This document shows, in pieces, positions 23,595 through 32,760 of a DNA stretch of 64,000 nt. Under the pieces are notes generated by a model. The model was not told where the DNA came from. It did not search any database and saw only the letters and a list, made by a program, of their open reading frames with translations. The position numbers and the translations under genes were made by a program. Location: NCBI RefSeq assembly GCF_003732705.1, contig NZ_MOBR01000020.1:62001-126000 (forward strand), written 5' to 3'. This stretch comes from Pseudomonas frederiksbergensis. Lineage in GTDB: Bacteria; Pseudomonadota; Gammaproteobacteria; Pseudomonadales; Pseudomonadaceae. How positions within the stretch are numbered: the first letter of the stretch is position 1; each line of letters starts with the position of its first letter.

Positions 23595-26300
23595 ATGAAC
23601 CTGACCTTGCTCAAAGAATTCTTCGCCGGATTCCTGCGCACCCGCCACATCGCCCGGCACTTCCGTCGCCTGGCGTTGCTGGAAAGCATCAACGACACCA
23701 CGGTCAGCCGTGAAGTACCGCCCACCCTGGCGCAGACGTTGGTGTCCGCCGCAAACAGCGACACCGGTCAACTGCTGGACAACCTCGGCAGTCACAGCGA
23801 TGGTTTGAGCGAAGCCGAAGCCGATACCCTGCGCGAGCAATTCGGCCTCAACGAAGTCGAGCATGAGCAGCCGCTGCCGTGGTGGGTGCACCTGTGGCAC
23901 TGCTACAAAAACCCGTTCAACCTGTTGCTGACCTTGTTGGCGGCGGTGTCGTGGTTCACTGAAGACATCAAGGCCGCCGTGGTGATTTTCTCCATGGTGG
24001 TGCTCTCGACGTTGCTGCGCTTCTGGCAGGAAGCCAAGTCGAACCAGGCGGCTGATGCGCTCAAGGCGATGGTGAGTAACACCGCGACCGTCATGCGTCA
24101 GGGCGCGCAGCGCATCGAGCTGCCGATCAAACAACTGGTGCCCGGTGACCTGATCGTGTTGTCGGCCGGTGACATGATTCCCGCCGATTGCCGGGTGCTC
24201 AGCGCCAAGGACCTGTTCGTCAGCCAGGCGGCGATGACCGGCGAATCCATGCCGGTGGAAAAATTCCCGCGCCAACAGGACCGCGACACCAGTAACCCGC
24301 TGGACCTCGACAACATCCTGTTCATGGGCACCAACGTGGTGTCGGGTTCGGCCATCGCGGTGGTCCTCACCACCGGCAACAGCACCTATTTCGGTGCCTT
24401 GGCCCAGCGGGTCAGCGCCACCGACCGCGCGCCCACCTCGTTCCAGAATGGCGTGAACAAAGTCAGCTGGCTGCTGATCCGCTTCATGTTCGTGATGGCG
24501 CCGCTGGTGTTGTTCATCAACGGTTTCACCAAGGGTGACTGGATGCAGGCGCTGCTGTTCGCGCTGTCCATCGCCGTGGGCCTGACCCCGGAAATGCTGC
24601 CGATGATCGTCACCTCGACGTTGGCCAAGGGCGCGGTGTTCCTGTCGCGCAAAAAAGTCATCGTCAAGCGCCTGGACGCGATCCAGAACTTCGGCGCGAT
24701 GGACGTGCTGTGCACCGACAAGACCGGCACCCTGACCCAGGACAAAATCTTCCTCGCCCGGCATGTGGATGTGTGGGGTGAAGAGTCCGATGACGTGCTG
24801 GAAATGGCTTACCTCAACAGCTACTACCAGACCGGCCTGAAAAACCTGCTGGACGTGGCGGTGTTGCAACACGTCGAGGTACACCGCGAACTGGAAGTGG
24901 CCACGGCGTTTGCCAAGGTCGATGAAGTGCCGTTCGATTTCACCCGGCGGCGCATGTCGGTGGTGGTGGCCGAGCATGATCAAGCGCATCACTTGCTGGT
25001 GTGCAAAGGCGCGGTGGAAGAAATTCTCGCCGGTTGCACCCGGGTGCGTCATGGCGACAACGACGAGCCACTGACCGATGACCTGCTGGCGCGGATTCGT
25101 GAAGTGACCGCGTCTTTCAACGAAGAAGGCTTGCGCGTGGTGGCGGTGGCGGCGCGGCACACGCCGAAGGATCAGGCGATTTACAGCATCGCCGATGAGC
25201 AGCAGATGACCCTGATCGGCTATGTGGCGTTCCTCGATCCGCCCAAGGAAAGCACCGCGCCGGCCCTGCGTGCACTGGCGGCCCACGGCATTGCCGTGAA
25301 AGTGCTGACCGGCGACAACGAACTGGTGACCGCCAAGATCTGCCGCGAAGTCGGCCTGGAACAACAAAGCCTGCTGATGGGCAACGACGTCGAGCGCATG
25401 AGCGATGCCGAACTGGCCGTAGCCGTGGAAACCACCAACGTCTTCGCCAAACTGACGCCGTCGCACAAAGAACGCATCGTGCGTTTGCTCAAGGGCAACG
25501 GCCACGTGGTCGGTTTCATGGGCGACGGCATCAACGACGCTCCGGCGTTGCGCGCGGCTGACATTGGTATTTCCGTGGACAGCGCGGTGGACATCGCCAA
25601 GGAAGCGGCCGACATCATCCTCCTGGAAAAGAGCCTGATGGTGCTGGAGGAGGGCGTGCTGGAAGGGCGCCGGACCTTCGCCAATATGCTCAAGTACATC
25701 AAGATGACCGCCAGCTCGAACTTCGGCAACGTGTTCTCGGTGCTGGTGGCCAGTGCGTTTATCCCGTTCCTGCCGATGCTGCCGATGCACCTGCTGGTGC
25801 AGAACCTGCTGTATGACATTTCGCAAATCGCCATCCCGTTCGATAACGTCGATGAAGAAATGCTGAGAAAACCCCAACGCTGGCAACCGGCAGATGTCGG
25901 GCGTTTCATGCTGTTCTTCGGCCCGATCAGTTCGATCTTCGACATCACCACGTTTGCGCTGATGTGGTACGTGTTCGACGCCAACACCCCGGACCACCAG
26001 ACCCTGTTCCAGTCCGGCTGGTTTGTGGTGGGGTTGCTGACCCAGACACTGATCGTGCACATGATCCGTACGCCAAAGATCCCGTTCCTGCAAAGCCGCG
26101 CGGCCATGCCGTTGATGATCATGACCGGGGTCATCATGGCGATCGGTATCTTCCTGCCGATGGGCCCGTTCGCGCACTACTTCAAATTGCAGGCGCTGCC
26201 ATCGCTGTACTTCGTGTTCCTGCCGGTGATTCTGCTGGCGTACATGGGCCTGACGCAGGCAGTGAAGGGGTTCTATATCCGCCGGTTTGGCTGGCAATAA
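23595..26300 (+). CDS. mgtA: Magnesium-translocating P-type ATPase MgtA
   Basis: P3B-type ATPase of 901 residues importing Mg2+ across the inner membrane. Visible: actuator motif TGESMPVEK, phosphorylation loop CTDKTGTLTQD, hinge VLTGDNELVTAK, and MGDGINDAPALRAADIG; membrane helices flank these, with six after the last motif region. Length is normal for MgtA/MgtB. ATG 23595 follows a strong GGGGGG. It has a 490-base upstream region containing a repeat, a candidate leader peptide and strong hairpins, suggesting RNA-level control. Confidence 0.95.
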   Translation: MNLTLLKEFFAGFLRTRHIARHFRRLALLESINDTTVSREVPPTLAQTLVSAANSDTGQLLDNLGSHSDGLSEAEADTLREQFGLNEVEHEQPLPWWVHLWHCYKNPFNLLLTLLAAVSWFTEDIKAAVVIFSMVVLSTLLRFWQEAKSNQAADALKAMVSNTATVMRQGAQRIELPIKQLVPGDLIVLSAGDMIPADCRVLSAKDLFVSQAAMTGESMPVEKFPRQQDRDTSNPLDLDNILFMGTNVVSGSAIAVVLTTGNSTYFGALAQRVSATDRAPTSFQNGVNKVSWLLIRFMFVMAPLVLFINGFTKGDWMQALLFALSIAVGLTPEMLPMIVTSTLAKGAVFLSRKKVIVKRLDAIQNFGAMDVLCTDKTGTLTQDKIFLARHVDVWGEESDDVLEMAYLNSYYQTGLKNLLDVAVLQHVEVHRELEVATAFAKVDEVPFDFTRRRMSVVVAEHDQAHHLLVCKGAVEEILAGCTRVRHGDNDEPLTDDLLARIREVTASFNEEGLRVVAVAARHTPKDQAIYSIADEQQMTLIGYVAFLDPPKESTAPALRALAAHGIAVKVLTGDNELVTAKICREVGLEQQSLLMGNDVERMSDAELAVAVETTNVFAKLTPSHKERIVRLLKGNGHVVGFMGDGINDAPALRAADIGISVDSAVDIAKEAADIILLEKSLMVLEEGVLEGRRTFANMLKYIKMTASSNFGNVFSVLVASAFIPFLPMLPMHLLVQNLLYDISQIAIPFDNVDEEMLRKPQRWQPADVGRFMLFFGPISSIFDITTFALMWYVFDANTPDHQTLFQSGWFVVGLLTQTLIVHMIRTPKIPFLQSRAAMPLMIMTGVIMAIGIFLPMGPFAHYFKLQALPSLYFVFLPVILLAYMGLTQAVKGFYIRRFGWQ

Positions 26301-26309
26301 ATCCCCCAC

Positions 26310-26399
26310 TGTAGGAGCAAGGCTTGCCCGCGATAGACGCACCTCGATCCTGAACGGGACCGCGTCATCGTTCATCGCGGGCAAGCCTTGCTCCTACAG
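26310..26399. repeat. REPIN downstream of mgtA
   Basis: Inverted REP pair of the TGTAGGAGCAAGGCTTGCCCGCG subtype. Confidence 0.88.
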
Positions 26400-26434
26400 A
26401 TGAGTGACGACTCAATGATGACCATTCGTCGGAA

Positions 26435-26450
26435 CTGTCAGATCTGACAG
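26435..26450. promoter_or_regulatory. Perfect 16-bp palindrome upstream of the response regulator
   Basis: CTGTCAGATCTGACAG is fully self-complementary and lies 111 bases before the regulator start, a plausible operator, possibly for autoregulation. The rest of 26400-26561 shows no gene. Confidence 0.4.
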
Positions 26451-26561
26451 GTGGTTTTGCCTGTTGGCCCATGCAAAAGTCATTGCGCAGCCGTTGCGTC
26501 TACACCGGGCCGCTCCCGGTGTAGTCGTTGCGCAATCATGTCATTTGCACAGGGAGTTGCC

Positions 26562-27179
26562 ATGAAGTCAGCGCTGATTGTGGACGATCATCCGGTGGTA
26601 CGGGCCGCAGTCAAAATTGTTCTTGAACAGGAGGGCTTCAAACGGATTTACGAGGTGGCCAGCGGTAACGAGGTCATGGCAATGCTTCGCGATCATGCCC
26701 CCGATCTGCTAGTGCTCGACCTGATCATGCCGGGGCTCGATGGGCTGGAGGTGCTGGAGCGTATCCGGCTCAGTGAGTTCGCGTGCCGGGTGCTGATCTT
26801 TACGTCCCTGGACCCGCTGTTTTTTCAAGAGCGTTGTATGCGTGCCGGGGCCTTGGCCTATGTCTCGAAAACCAATGACTTGAGCCTGTTGCACAAAGCG
26901 ATCCAGGCGCTCATGGCCGGCTATACCTATTTCAGCCGGTTGCCTTCGCCGTTGGATAATCTGCAAAGCAGTGAAAAACAGATGATCGACTCGCTCTCCA
27001 ATCGCGAACTGACGATCTGCCAACACCTGGCGAACGGTCTGAGCAACAAGGCAATCGCCGAGCTGATGTACCTGAGCCACAAGACCGTCAGCACCTACAA
27101 GACGCGGTTGATCGAAAAACTCGGGGTGCATTCGGCGGTGCACTTGCGCGATTTCGCCAAACGCAATCGTCTGATTTGA
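26562..27179 (+). CDS. Response regulator, NarL/LuxR family (BvgA/EvgA-like)
   Basis: Response regulator of 205 residues: receiver domain with acidic pair Asp8/Asp9, phospho-acceptor Asp53 (LLVLDLIMPGLDG), and C-terminal LuxR-type HTH (LSNRELTICQHLANGLSNKAIAE, split as LSNRELTICQHLA and NGLSNKAIAE; then HKTVSTYKTRL). ATG 26562 follows AGGGAG; the frame is open to 26451 without a site. The next gene, its BvgS/EvgS-type sensor, starts one base after this stop, but that sensor is interrupted, so the regulator may lack its normal phosphate donor. Confidence 0.9.
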   Translation: MKSALIVDDHPVVRAAVKIVLEQEGFKRIYEVASGNEVMAMLRDHAPDLLVLDLIMPGLDGLEVLERIRLSEFACRVLIFTSLDPLFFQERCMRAGALAYVSKTNDLSLLHKAIQALMAGYTYFSRLPSPLDNLQSSEKQMIDSLSNRELTICQHLANGLSNKAIAELMYLSHKTVSTYKTRLIEKLGVHSAVHLRDFAKRNRLI

Positions 27180-30100
27180 GTGGGCCAGACCGTGCGTGCG
27201 TGCCTGATCGCGCTGATGCTGTTCACGGTGCTGCACGTCACGGCGGTGATGGCGGGCGAGCCACAAACCCTGCATCTGCTCGGACGCTCGACAGTGGACG
27301 GATACGACGTCCAACTGGACGAAACGGCCTGGCAATGGCTGCGCAACAAGCGGGTCTTGCGCCTCGGTGTTTCGGGGCCGGACTACCCGCCGTTCGAGGT
27401 GACGCGCAACCACGATGAACTGGAAGGCATCACGGCCGACTACGCCGATCTGCTGGCGCAACTGCTGCACGTCAGGGTCGAGGTACTGCGTTTCGGCACG
27501 CGCGAGGAAGCGATGCAGGCGCTCAAACGCGATGAGCTGGACCTGCTCGGGACATCAAACAATTTCGAGGTGGCCGATCCCGACCTGATCAGGTCCCGGG
27601 CCTACGCCGAAGACCAGCCGATGCTGGTCACCCGACTGGACGAACGCATGCCCGACGATCTGGCGGGCAAACGCATTGCCATGGTTGACGATTATTTGCG
27701 GGCGACCAGCGTCGAAGCGTTCTACCCCCAGGCGCACCTGCACCTGTATGCCTCGACGCTCGAAGCCCTCGGCGCCGTGGCGTTCGGTCAGGACGATGTG
27801 TACCTGGGCGACTTCATCAGCGCCAATTACCTGATCAACAATAACTACCTCAACAACGTTCACCTGGCCGGGCCCTCCGGCCTGGACGCCAACCCGTTCG
27901 GCTTCGCCCTGGCCCGCAGCAATACGCGCCTGGCGGGCATTGTCGATTAGGCGCTGGCAGCGATTCCCATGGATCAGCGCGCAGCCATCGAGCAACGCTG
28001 GAGTGCCGGCCGGGCCAATCACTCCGGTCAGCAGAGCGTGCGCTTGAGCCCCGGTGAACAACGTTGGCTGGCGCGGCATCCGACGCTCACGGTGGGCGTC
28101 GTCGACGATTTCGCGCCGCTGACGTTTGTCGATGCCCAAGGTCGGTTCAGCGGGTTGACGGCGCAGTTGTTGAACTTGATCAGCCAGCGCAGCGGCTTGA
28201 ACTTCAAGGTGCAACGCAGTCGTTCACTGGATCAACAGATCCAGCAACTCAAGGCGGGCGAAATTGACCTGGTGCCAGCGATCATTCCCAGCACCGAGCG
28301 CGAGGCTGATTTGCGCTTCACCCGCGCTTACCTGAGCAATCCCTTCGTGTTGGTCAGCGCCGCCACCGCGCAGAGCCCGAAGACCCTGGACGACCTGGCG
28401 GGCAAACGTCTGGCGATCAATCACAGTCAGCCATTGCGCGGGTTTATTCTGGCGCGGGTACCGGGCATCCGCCTGGTGGACGTGCAAAGCCCGGCCCAGG
28501 GGTTGGAGCTGGTGGTGAAGGGGCAGGCTGACGCGGCAGTCAGTTCACTGATCTTGACCCGGTACCTGATTGTCCGGCACTACCGCGACCGATTGCAGAT
28601 CCACAGTACCGTGGGCAATGAACCGGCACTCATCTCCTTGGCCACCGCGCATGGCGCCGTGGAATTGCAGTCGATCCTGAACAAGGCGTTGCTGAGCATC
28701 TCGCCCCAGGAGATGGACGATTTGGTGGCCCGCTGGAGCAATGACTTGATGGTGGATGACAGCTATTGGCTGCGACATCGCCAAGTCATCCTGCAAGGCT
28801 TCGCCGCTGCTGGCGCCTTGTTGTTGCTGGCGCTGGGCTGGATCGGCTGGCAACGCCGGCAGATTCGCCAGCGCCAGCGCTGGCTGCAGCAATTGCAGGA
28901 TGCCAAGGACGCCGCCGACGACGCCAACCGGGCGAAAACCACGTTTCTGGCGACCATGAGCCATGAAATCCGCACGCCGATGAACGCGTTGATCGGCATG
29001 CTCGAACTGGCCCTGAAGCGCTCGGAAGAGGGCGTGACTGATCGTTTTGCCATTGAAGTGGCGTCCAGCTCCGCGCAGCAACTGTTGATGTTGATCGGCG
29101 ATATCCTCGACATCGCCCGCATCGAGTCCGGGCATTTGTCCTTGGCGCCGGAACGGGCTAATTTGCGCGAGCTGACGGAGTCGGTGTGCCGGGTTTTCGA
29201 AAGCCTGGCGCGTCAGCAGGAATTGGGGTGGCGGGTTGAGCTGGACGAGCACAGCGACCGCGATGTGTTGATCGACCCCCTGCGGTTCAAGCAAGTGCTG
29301 TCGAATCTGTTGAGCAACGCGATCAAGTTCACCGAAGAGGGTGAAGTGAGTCTGACCCTGCGGGTGGCGCCTGGCGTGTCTGGTCATCTGGCGGTGACCG
29401 TGATCATTGCGGACAGCGGCATCGGGATCCGCGTCGCCGACCAGCAACGGCTGTTCAGTCCGTTCGTCCAGGCGGGCAACAACCCGCAATCCGGGCGCAG
29501 CGGTTCCGGGTTGGGGTTGGTGATCAGCCGTTCCTTGTGCGAAATGATGGGCGGGCGGCTGCGGCTGCACAGTGAACTCGGTCGGGGCACGCGGGTCGAG
29601 GTCAGTCTGGATGTGCCCGTCCTGCCGCCGTTGCAGCCCAGCGCCGTGCCGTTGAGCGAAATGCCGTTGCCGATCCGCTCGTTGACGATTCTGGTGGTCG
29701 ACGATTACCCGCCCAATCGCCTGCTGTTGTCCCGGCAGTTGAGTTATCTGGGGCATCGGGTGCTGGAGGCCGAGGATGGCGCGCAGGGGTTGGAGCAATG
29801 GCGCAAACAGCCATTCGACGTATTGATCACCGACTGCAACATGCCGGTCCTCAGTGGCTATGAACTGGCGATGGCGATCCGTGATGAGGAACAGGCTCAG
29901 GGTTTGCCGGCGACACCGATTCTTGGATTTACCGCCAATGCCCAGCCCGAGGAAAAATGGCGATGCCTGGAAGCCGGGATGGATGATTGCCTGTTCAAAC
30001 CGATTCGTCTGGGGGATTTGAGTGCCTGGCTGGCGGCCAGGTTTGCCGGCGAATCGCCCCGGGAAGAACCATCTGAAGCCGTCATCGACCTGAGTGGCCT

Positions 30101-30404
30101 GGAGCGCTACGTCGGCAGCGACCGCACGTTGATCGATCGCCTGGTGCACGATCTGGCGGTGACCAACCGCGAGGATCGCGAGCAGTTGCTGCAGGCGCAC
30201 GCGGCGGGCAATCGCCAGGACCTCCAGAACCTGGCGCACCGCATCAAGGGCGGTGCGCGGATGGTCCGGGCAGTGCGGCTGATCGAGTGTTGCGAGCAAC
30301 TGGAACAGGCTTGCGCCGAAGGTCGCGTGGCACTGATCGACATCGCTGTCGAGCGTTTGCAGCAAACCATGACGCGCCTGGACCAGAGCCTCGGCCAGCG
30401 CTGA
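27180..30404 (+). pseudogene. BvgS/EvgS-type hybrid sensor kinase, interrupted by an amber codon
   Basis: Unorthodox sensor kinase of 1075 codons in one frame, broken only by TAG at 27948-27950. Piece 1 (27180-27950, GTG start abutting the regulator stop): signal peptide and first periplasmic solute-binding-type domain. Piece 2 (open to 30404; first ATG 27969): second solute-binding domain, one membrane helix (VILQGFAAAGALLLLALGWIGW, residues 273-294 counted from 27969), HisKA with His332 in MSHEIRTPMNA, ATPase with DSGIGI and GSGLGLVIS, receiver Asp622 in LITDCNMP, and Hpt His758 in LAHRIKGGARM. All phosphorelay residues are intact, so the break looks recent. Piece 2 alone lacks a signal sequence. 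A sequencing error, suppression or reinitiation cannot be excluded. Confidence 0.85.
27948..27950 (+). other. In-frame amber codon splitting the sensor kinase
   Basis: Reads ...GTC GAT TAG GCG CTG GCA. The protein continues in the same frame as ALAAIPMDQRAAIEQRW, the normal end of a BvgS periplasmic domain. A single C-to-T change from CAG (Gln) would explain it. Confidence 0.9.
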
Positions 30405-30407
30405 CGA

Positions 30408-31211
30408 TCAATCCCAGTGCGGGGCGATGCCTTTAGGGCTGGTCAAGCGCTGGCCACGATCCAGACCGGCGATCAGGGCCATGTCGGCTTCGCTCAAGGT
30501 CAGGTCGAGGGCTTGCAGGTTGCTTTGCAGATTGGCGCGTTTGGTCGATGAAGGAATCACCGCATAACCCAGTTGCATGGCCCAGGCCAGGGTGACTTGC
30601 GCCGGTGTCGCCTGAAGACGCTCGGCGATCTGCTGGATCACCGGGTCCTTCAGCACTTCGCCGTAGGCCAGGGTCATGTACGAGGTGATCTGGATACCCT
30701 GGCTCTGGGCGAATTCGACGACCTTGCGGTTTTGCAGGTACGGGTGCAATTCGATCTGGTTGGTGGCGATGTTTTCGGCACCGACGGCGGCGATGGCTTG
30801 TTTCATCAAGTCCACGGTGAAGTTGGACACGCCGATCTGGCGGGTCAGTCCCATTTGCCTGGCTTCGAGCAGGGCGCCCATGAACTCTTCCACCGGCACC
30901 TGGTTTTCCGGGGACGGCCAGTGGATCAGCGTCAGGTCCAGGTAGTCGGTCTGCAAGTTGCGCAGGCTTTGTTTAAGGCTGTTGATCAGTTGATCCTTGG
31001 CGAAGTTGGCGACCCAGATTTTGCTGGTAATGAACAGATCCTGGCGAGCGATGCCGCTTGCGGCGATGGCCTGGCCGACTTCGGCTTCGTTTTCGTAGAT
31101 CTGCGCGGTGTCGACGACCCGGTAGCCCAGTTCAAGACCGGTGCTCACCGAATCGATGACCACCTGGCCTTGCAGGCGAAACGTACCAAGACCGAATGCG
31201 GGAATAGACAT
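30408..31211 (-). CDS. dkgB: Aldo/keto reductase, DkgB-like
   Basis: NADPH-dependent aldo/keto reductase of 267 residues, the size of 2,5-diketo-D-gluconate reductase B, also active on methylglyoxal-type aldehydes in E. coli. Catalytic tetrad visible: Asp and Tyr in VVDTAQIYENEAEVG, Lys in FITSKIWV, His in LTLIHWPS. The cofactor end IPSSTKRANLQSN matches NADPH binders. ATG 31211 has GGAGTCATCA upstream; the frame is open to 31289 without need. Convergent with the sensor kinase, three bases from its stop. Confidence 0.88.
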   Translation of the reverse strand: MSIPAFGLGTFRLQGQVVIDSVSTGLELGYRVVDTAQIYENEAEVGQAIAASGIARQDLFITSKIWVANFAKDQLINSLKQSLRNLQTDYLDLTLIHWPSPENQVPVEEFMGALLEARQMGLTRQIGVSNFTVDLMKQAIAAVGAENIATNQIELHPYLQNRKVVEFAQSQGIQITSYMTLAYGEVLKDPVIQQIAERLQATPAQVTLAWAMQLGYAVIPSSTKRANLQSNLQALDLTLSEADMALIAGLDRGQRLTSPKGIAPHWD

Positions 31212-31353
31212 TGATGACTCCAGGGTTGCAGTGGGAATGGGCACGAGTATCCGCGCCGATGGCCTTGAGAAAAACCGCGGGTGGGTCAAGTCAATGTTTA
31301 CCGGAAGTCATGAATGGAGGCGGGCTGGTGAAATGGGAGGGGCTGGTCTGGCC

Positions 31354-31432
31354 TCTTCGCGGGCAAGCCTCGCTCCTACAATGGTTTTGTGATGTTTGCA
31401 AAACCCCTGTAGGAGCGAGGCTTGCCCGCGAA
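31354..31432. repeat. REP pair upstream of the pirin gene
   Basis: Two TAGGAGCGAGGCTTGCCCGCG REPs in inverted orientation, inner ends about 28 bases apart. Confidence 0.85.
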
Positions 31433-31504
31433 GGCCGCACCGCGGTCCAAAGCCTTACCCCCGCGCCTCAAGAATCATGCAAGTCGACAAGTCCTCAGGC
31501 GGAT

Positions 31505-31518
31505 ATTACGGCTGTAAT
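31505..31518. promoter_or_regulatory. Operator-like palindrome upstream of the pirin gene
   Basis: ATTAC-GGCT-GTAAT, 5-bp arms, 170 bases before the pirin start. The identical 14-mer occurs once more in the window, before the emrA-like gene at 37650-37663. Confidence 0.45.
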
Positions 31519-31687
31519 TTGAATCGATGTTATGTCCGAAGTAAAAACCTGGCTACTGGCGTTTTATAGGCACAATGCGAACATCGTCTCGCTGGTAGAA
31601 CGATGAGGACGGTTTTTGCCGGCTAGTGCCGGATTGGTATCAGATTTAAGCTGGGTTCATGCTTCACCCACCTATTTCGGAGGCGCG

Positions 31688-32554
31688 ATGAAAAACATCA
31701 TCGGTATCTACACCAGTCCACGGGCCCATTGGGTCGGCGACGGTTTCCCGGTTCGCACGCTGTTTTCCTACGACACCATGGGCAAACACATCAGCCCGTT
31801 TCTGCTGCTGGATCACGCCGGTCCCGCCGAATTCACCCCGACCACCGAACGGCGTGGCGTCGGCCAGCACCCCCATCGCGGTTTCGAAACCGTGACCATC
31901 GTCTACGACGGCGAAGTGCAGCACCGCGACTCCACCGGCAGTGGCGGCACCATCGGCCCTGGCGATGTGCAATGGATGACCGCCGCCTCGGGGATCATCC
32001 ATGAGGAATTCCACTCCGACGATTTCGCCAAACGTGGCGGCACCCTGGAAATGGTTCAGCTGTGGGTCAACCTGCCGGCCAAGGACAAAATGGCCGACGC
32101 CGGTTACCAGACGATTCTCGACCGCGACATCCCGAACATCCCGCTCAAGGACGACGCCGGTAATCTGCGCCTGATCGCCGGTGAGTTCGATGGCCAGACC
32201 GGGCCGTCGCGCACCTTCACGCCGATCGATGTCTGGGACATTCGCCTGAACGCCGGCAAATTGCTGACGCTGGACTTGCACGAAGGTCGCAACACCGCGT
32301 TGGTGGTGCTGCGCGGCACGGTGCAGGTCAATGGCCTGGAGCTTGTACGGGAAGGGCAATTGGCGCTGTTTGAACGCGACGGGCATCAACTCAGCCTGGA
32401 AGCCAATAACGACGCGGTGGTGTTGTTGCTCAGCGGCGAACCGATTGACGAACCCATCGTCGGTCATGGACCGTTTGTGATGAACAGCGAGCAGGAAATC
32501 CACCAGGCGTTTGCTGATTATCAATCGGGACGGTTTGGGCGCATGAGCAGCTAA
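31688..32554 (+). CDS. Pirin family protein
   Basis: Two-cupin pirin of 288 residues (YhhW/quercetinase-like). The N-terminal cupin carries the metal-binding set HPHRGFETVTIVYDGEVQHRDS, split as HPHRGFETVTIVYDG and EVQHRDS, with GIIHEEFHS supplying the Glu and last His. The second cupin lacks clear metal ligands, as in the family. Some pirins act as quercetin 2,3-dioxygenases, others as redox or metabolic modulators; the substrate here is unknown. ATG 31688 follows CGGAGGCGCG. Confidence 0.9.
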   Translation: MKNIIGIYTSPRAHWVGDGFPVRTLFSYDTMGKHISPFLLLDHAGPAEFTPTTERRGVGQHPHRGFETVTIVYDGEVQHRDSTGSGGTIGPGDVQWMTAASGIIHEEFHSDDFAKRGGTLEMVQLWVNLPAKDKMADAGYQTILDRDIPNIPLKDDAGNLRLIAGEFDGQTGPSRTFTPIDVWDIRLNAGKLLTLDLHEGRNTALVVLRGTVQVNGLELVREGQLALFERDGHQLSLEANNDAVVLLLSGEPIDEPIVGHGPFVMNSEQEIHQAFADYQSGRFGRMSS

Positions 32555-32576
32555 ACCCAGCAGCACCACAACCCCA

Positions 32577-32666
32577 TGTGGGAGCGAGCCTGCTCGCGAA
32601 TGCGGTGTATCAGTCGATATTGATATTGACTGACACGGCCTCTTCGCGAGCAGGCTCGCTCCCACA
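32577..32666. repeat. REPIN downstream of the pirin gene
   Basis: Inverted pair of GTGGGAGCGAGCCTGCTCGCGAA REPs; fills most of the 206-base gap to the next gene. Confidence 0.88.
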
Positions 32667-32760
32667 GTTGTTTTGGGTTGTTCTTGAGAAATCAATTTGC
32701 TCCTACACTGTGCCCAATGTGTGAGATCTTCGCGCCATTGGCCCTTGCTGGAGTTGCTTG

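Noticed and set aside
23532..26384. 950-residue minus-strand frame across mgtA
   Set aside because: Shadow of mgtA, His/Gln/Arg-rich without domains; the plus strand has all P-type ATPase motifs.
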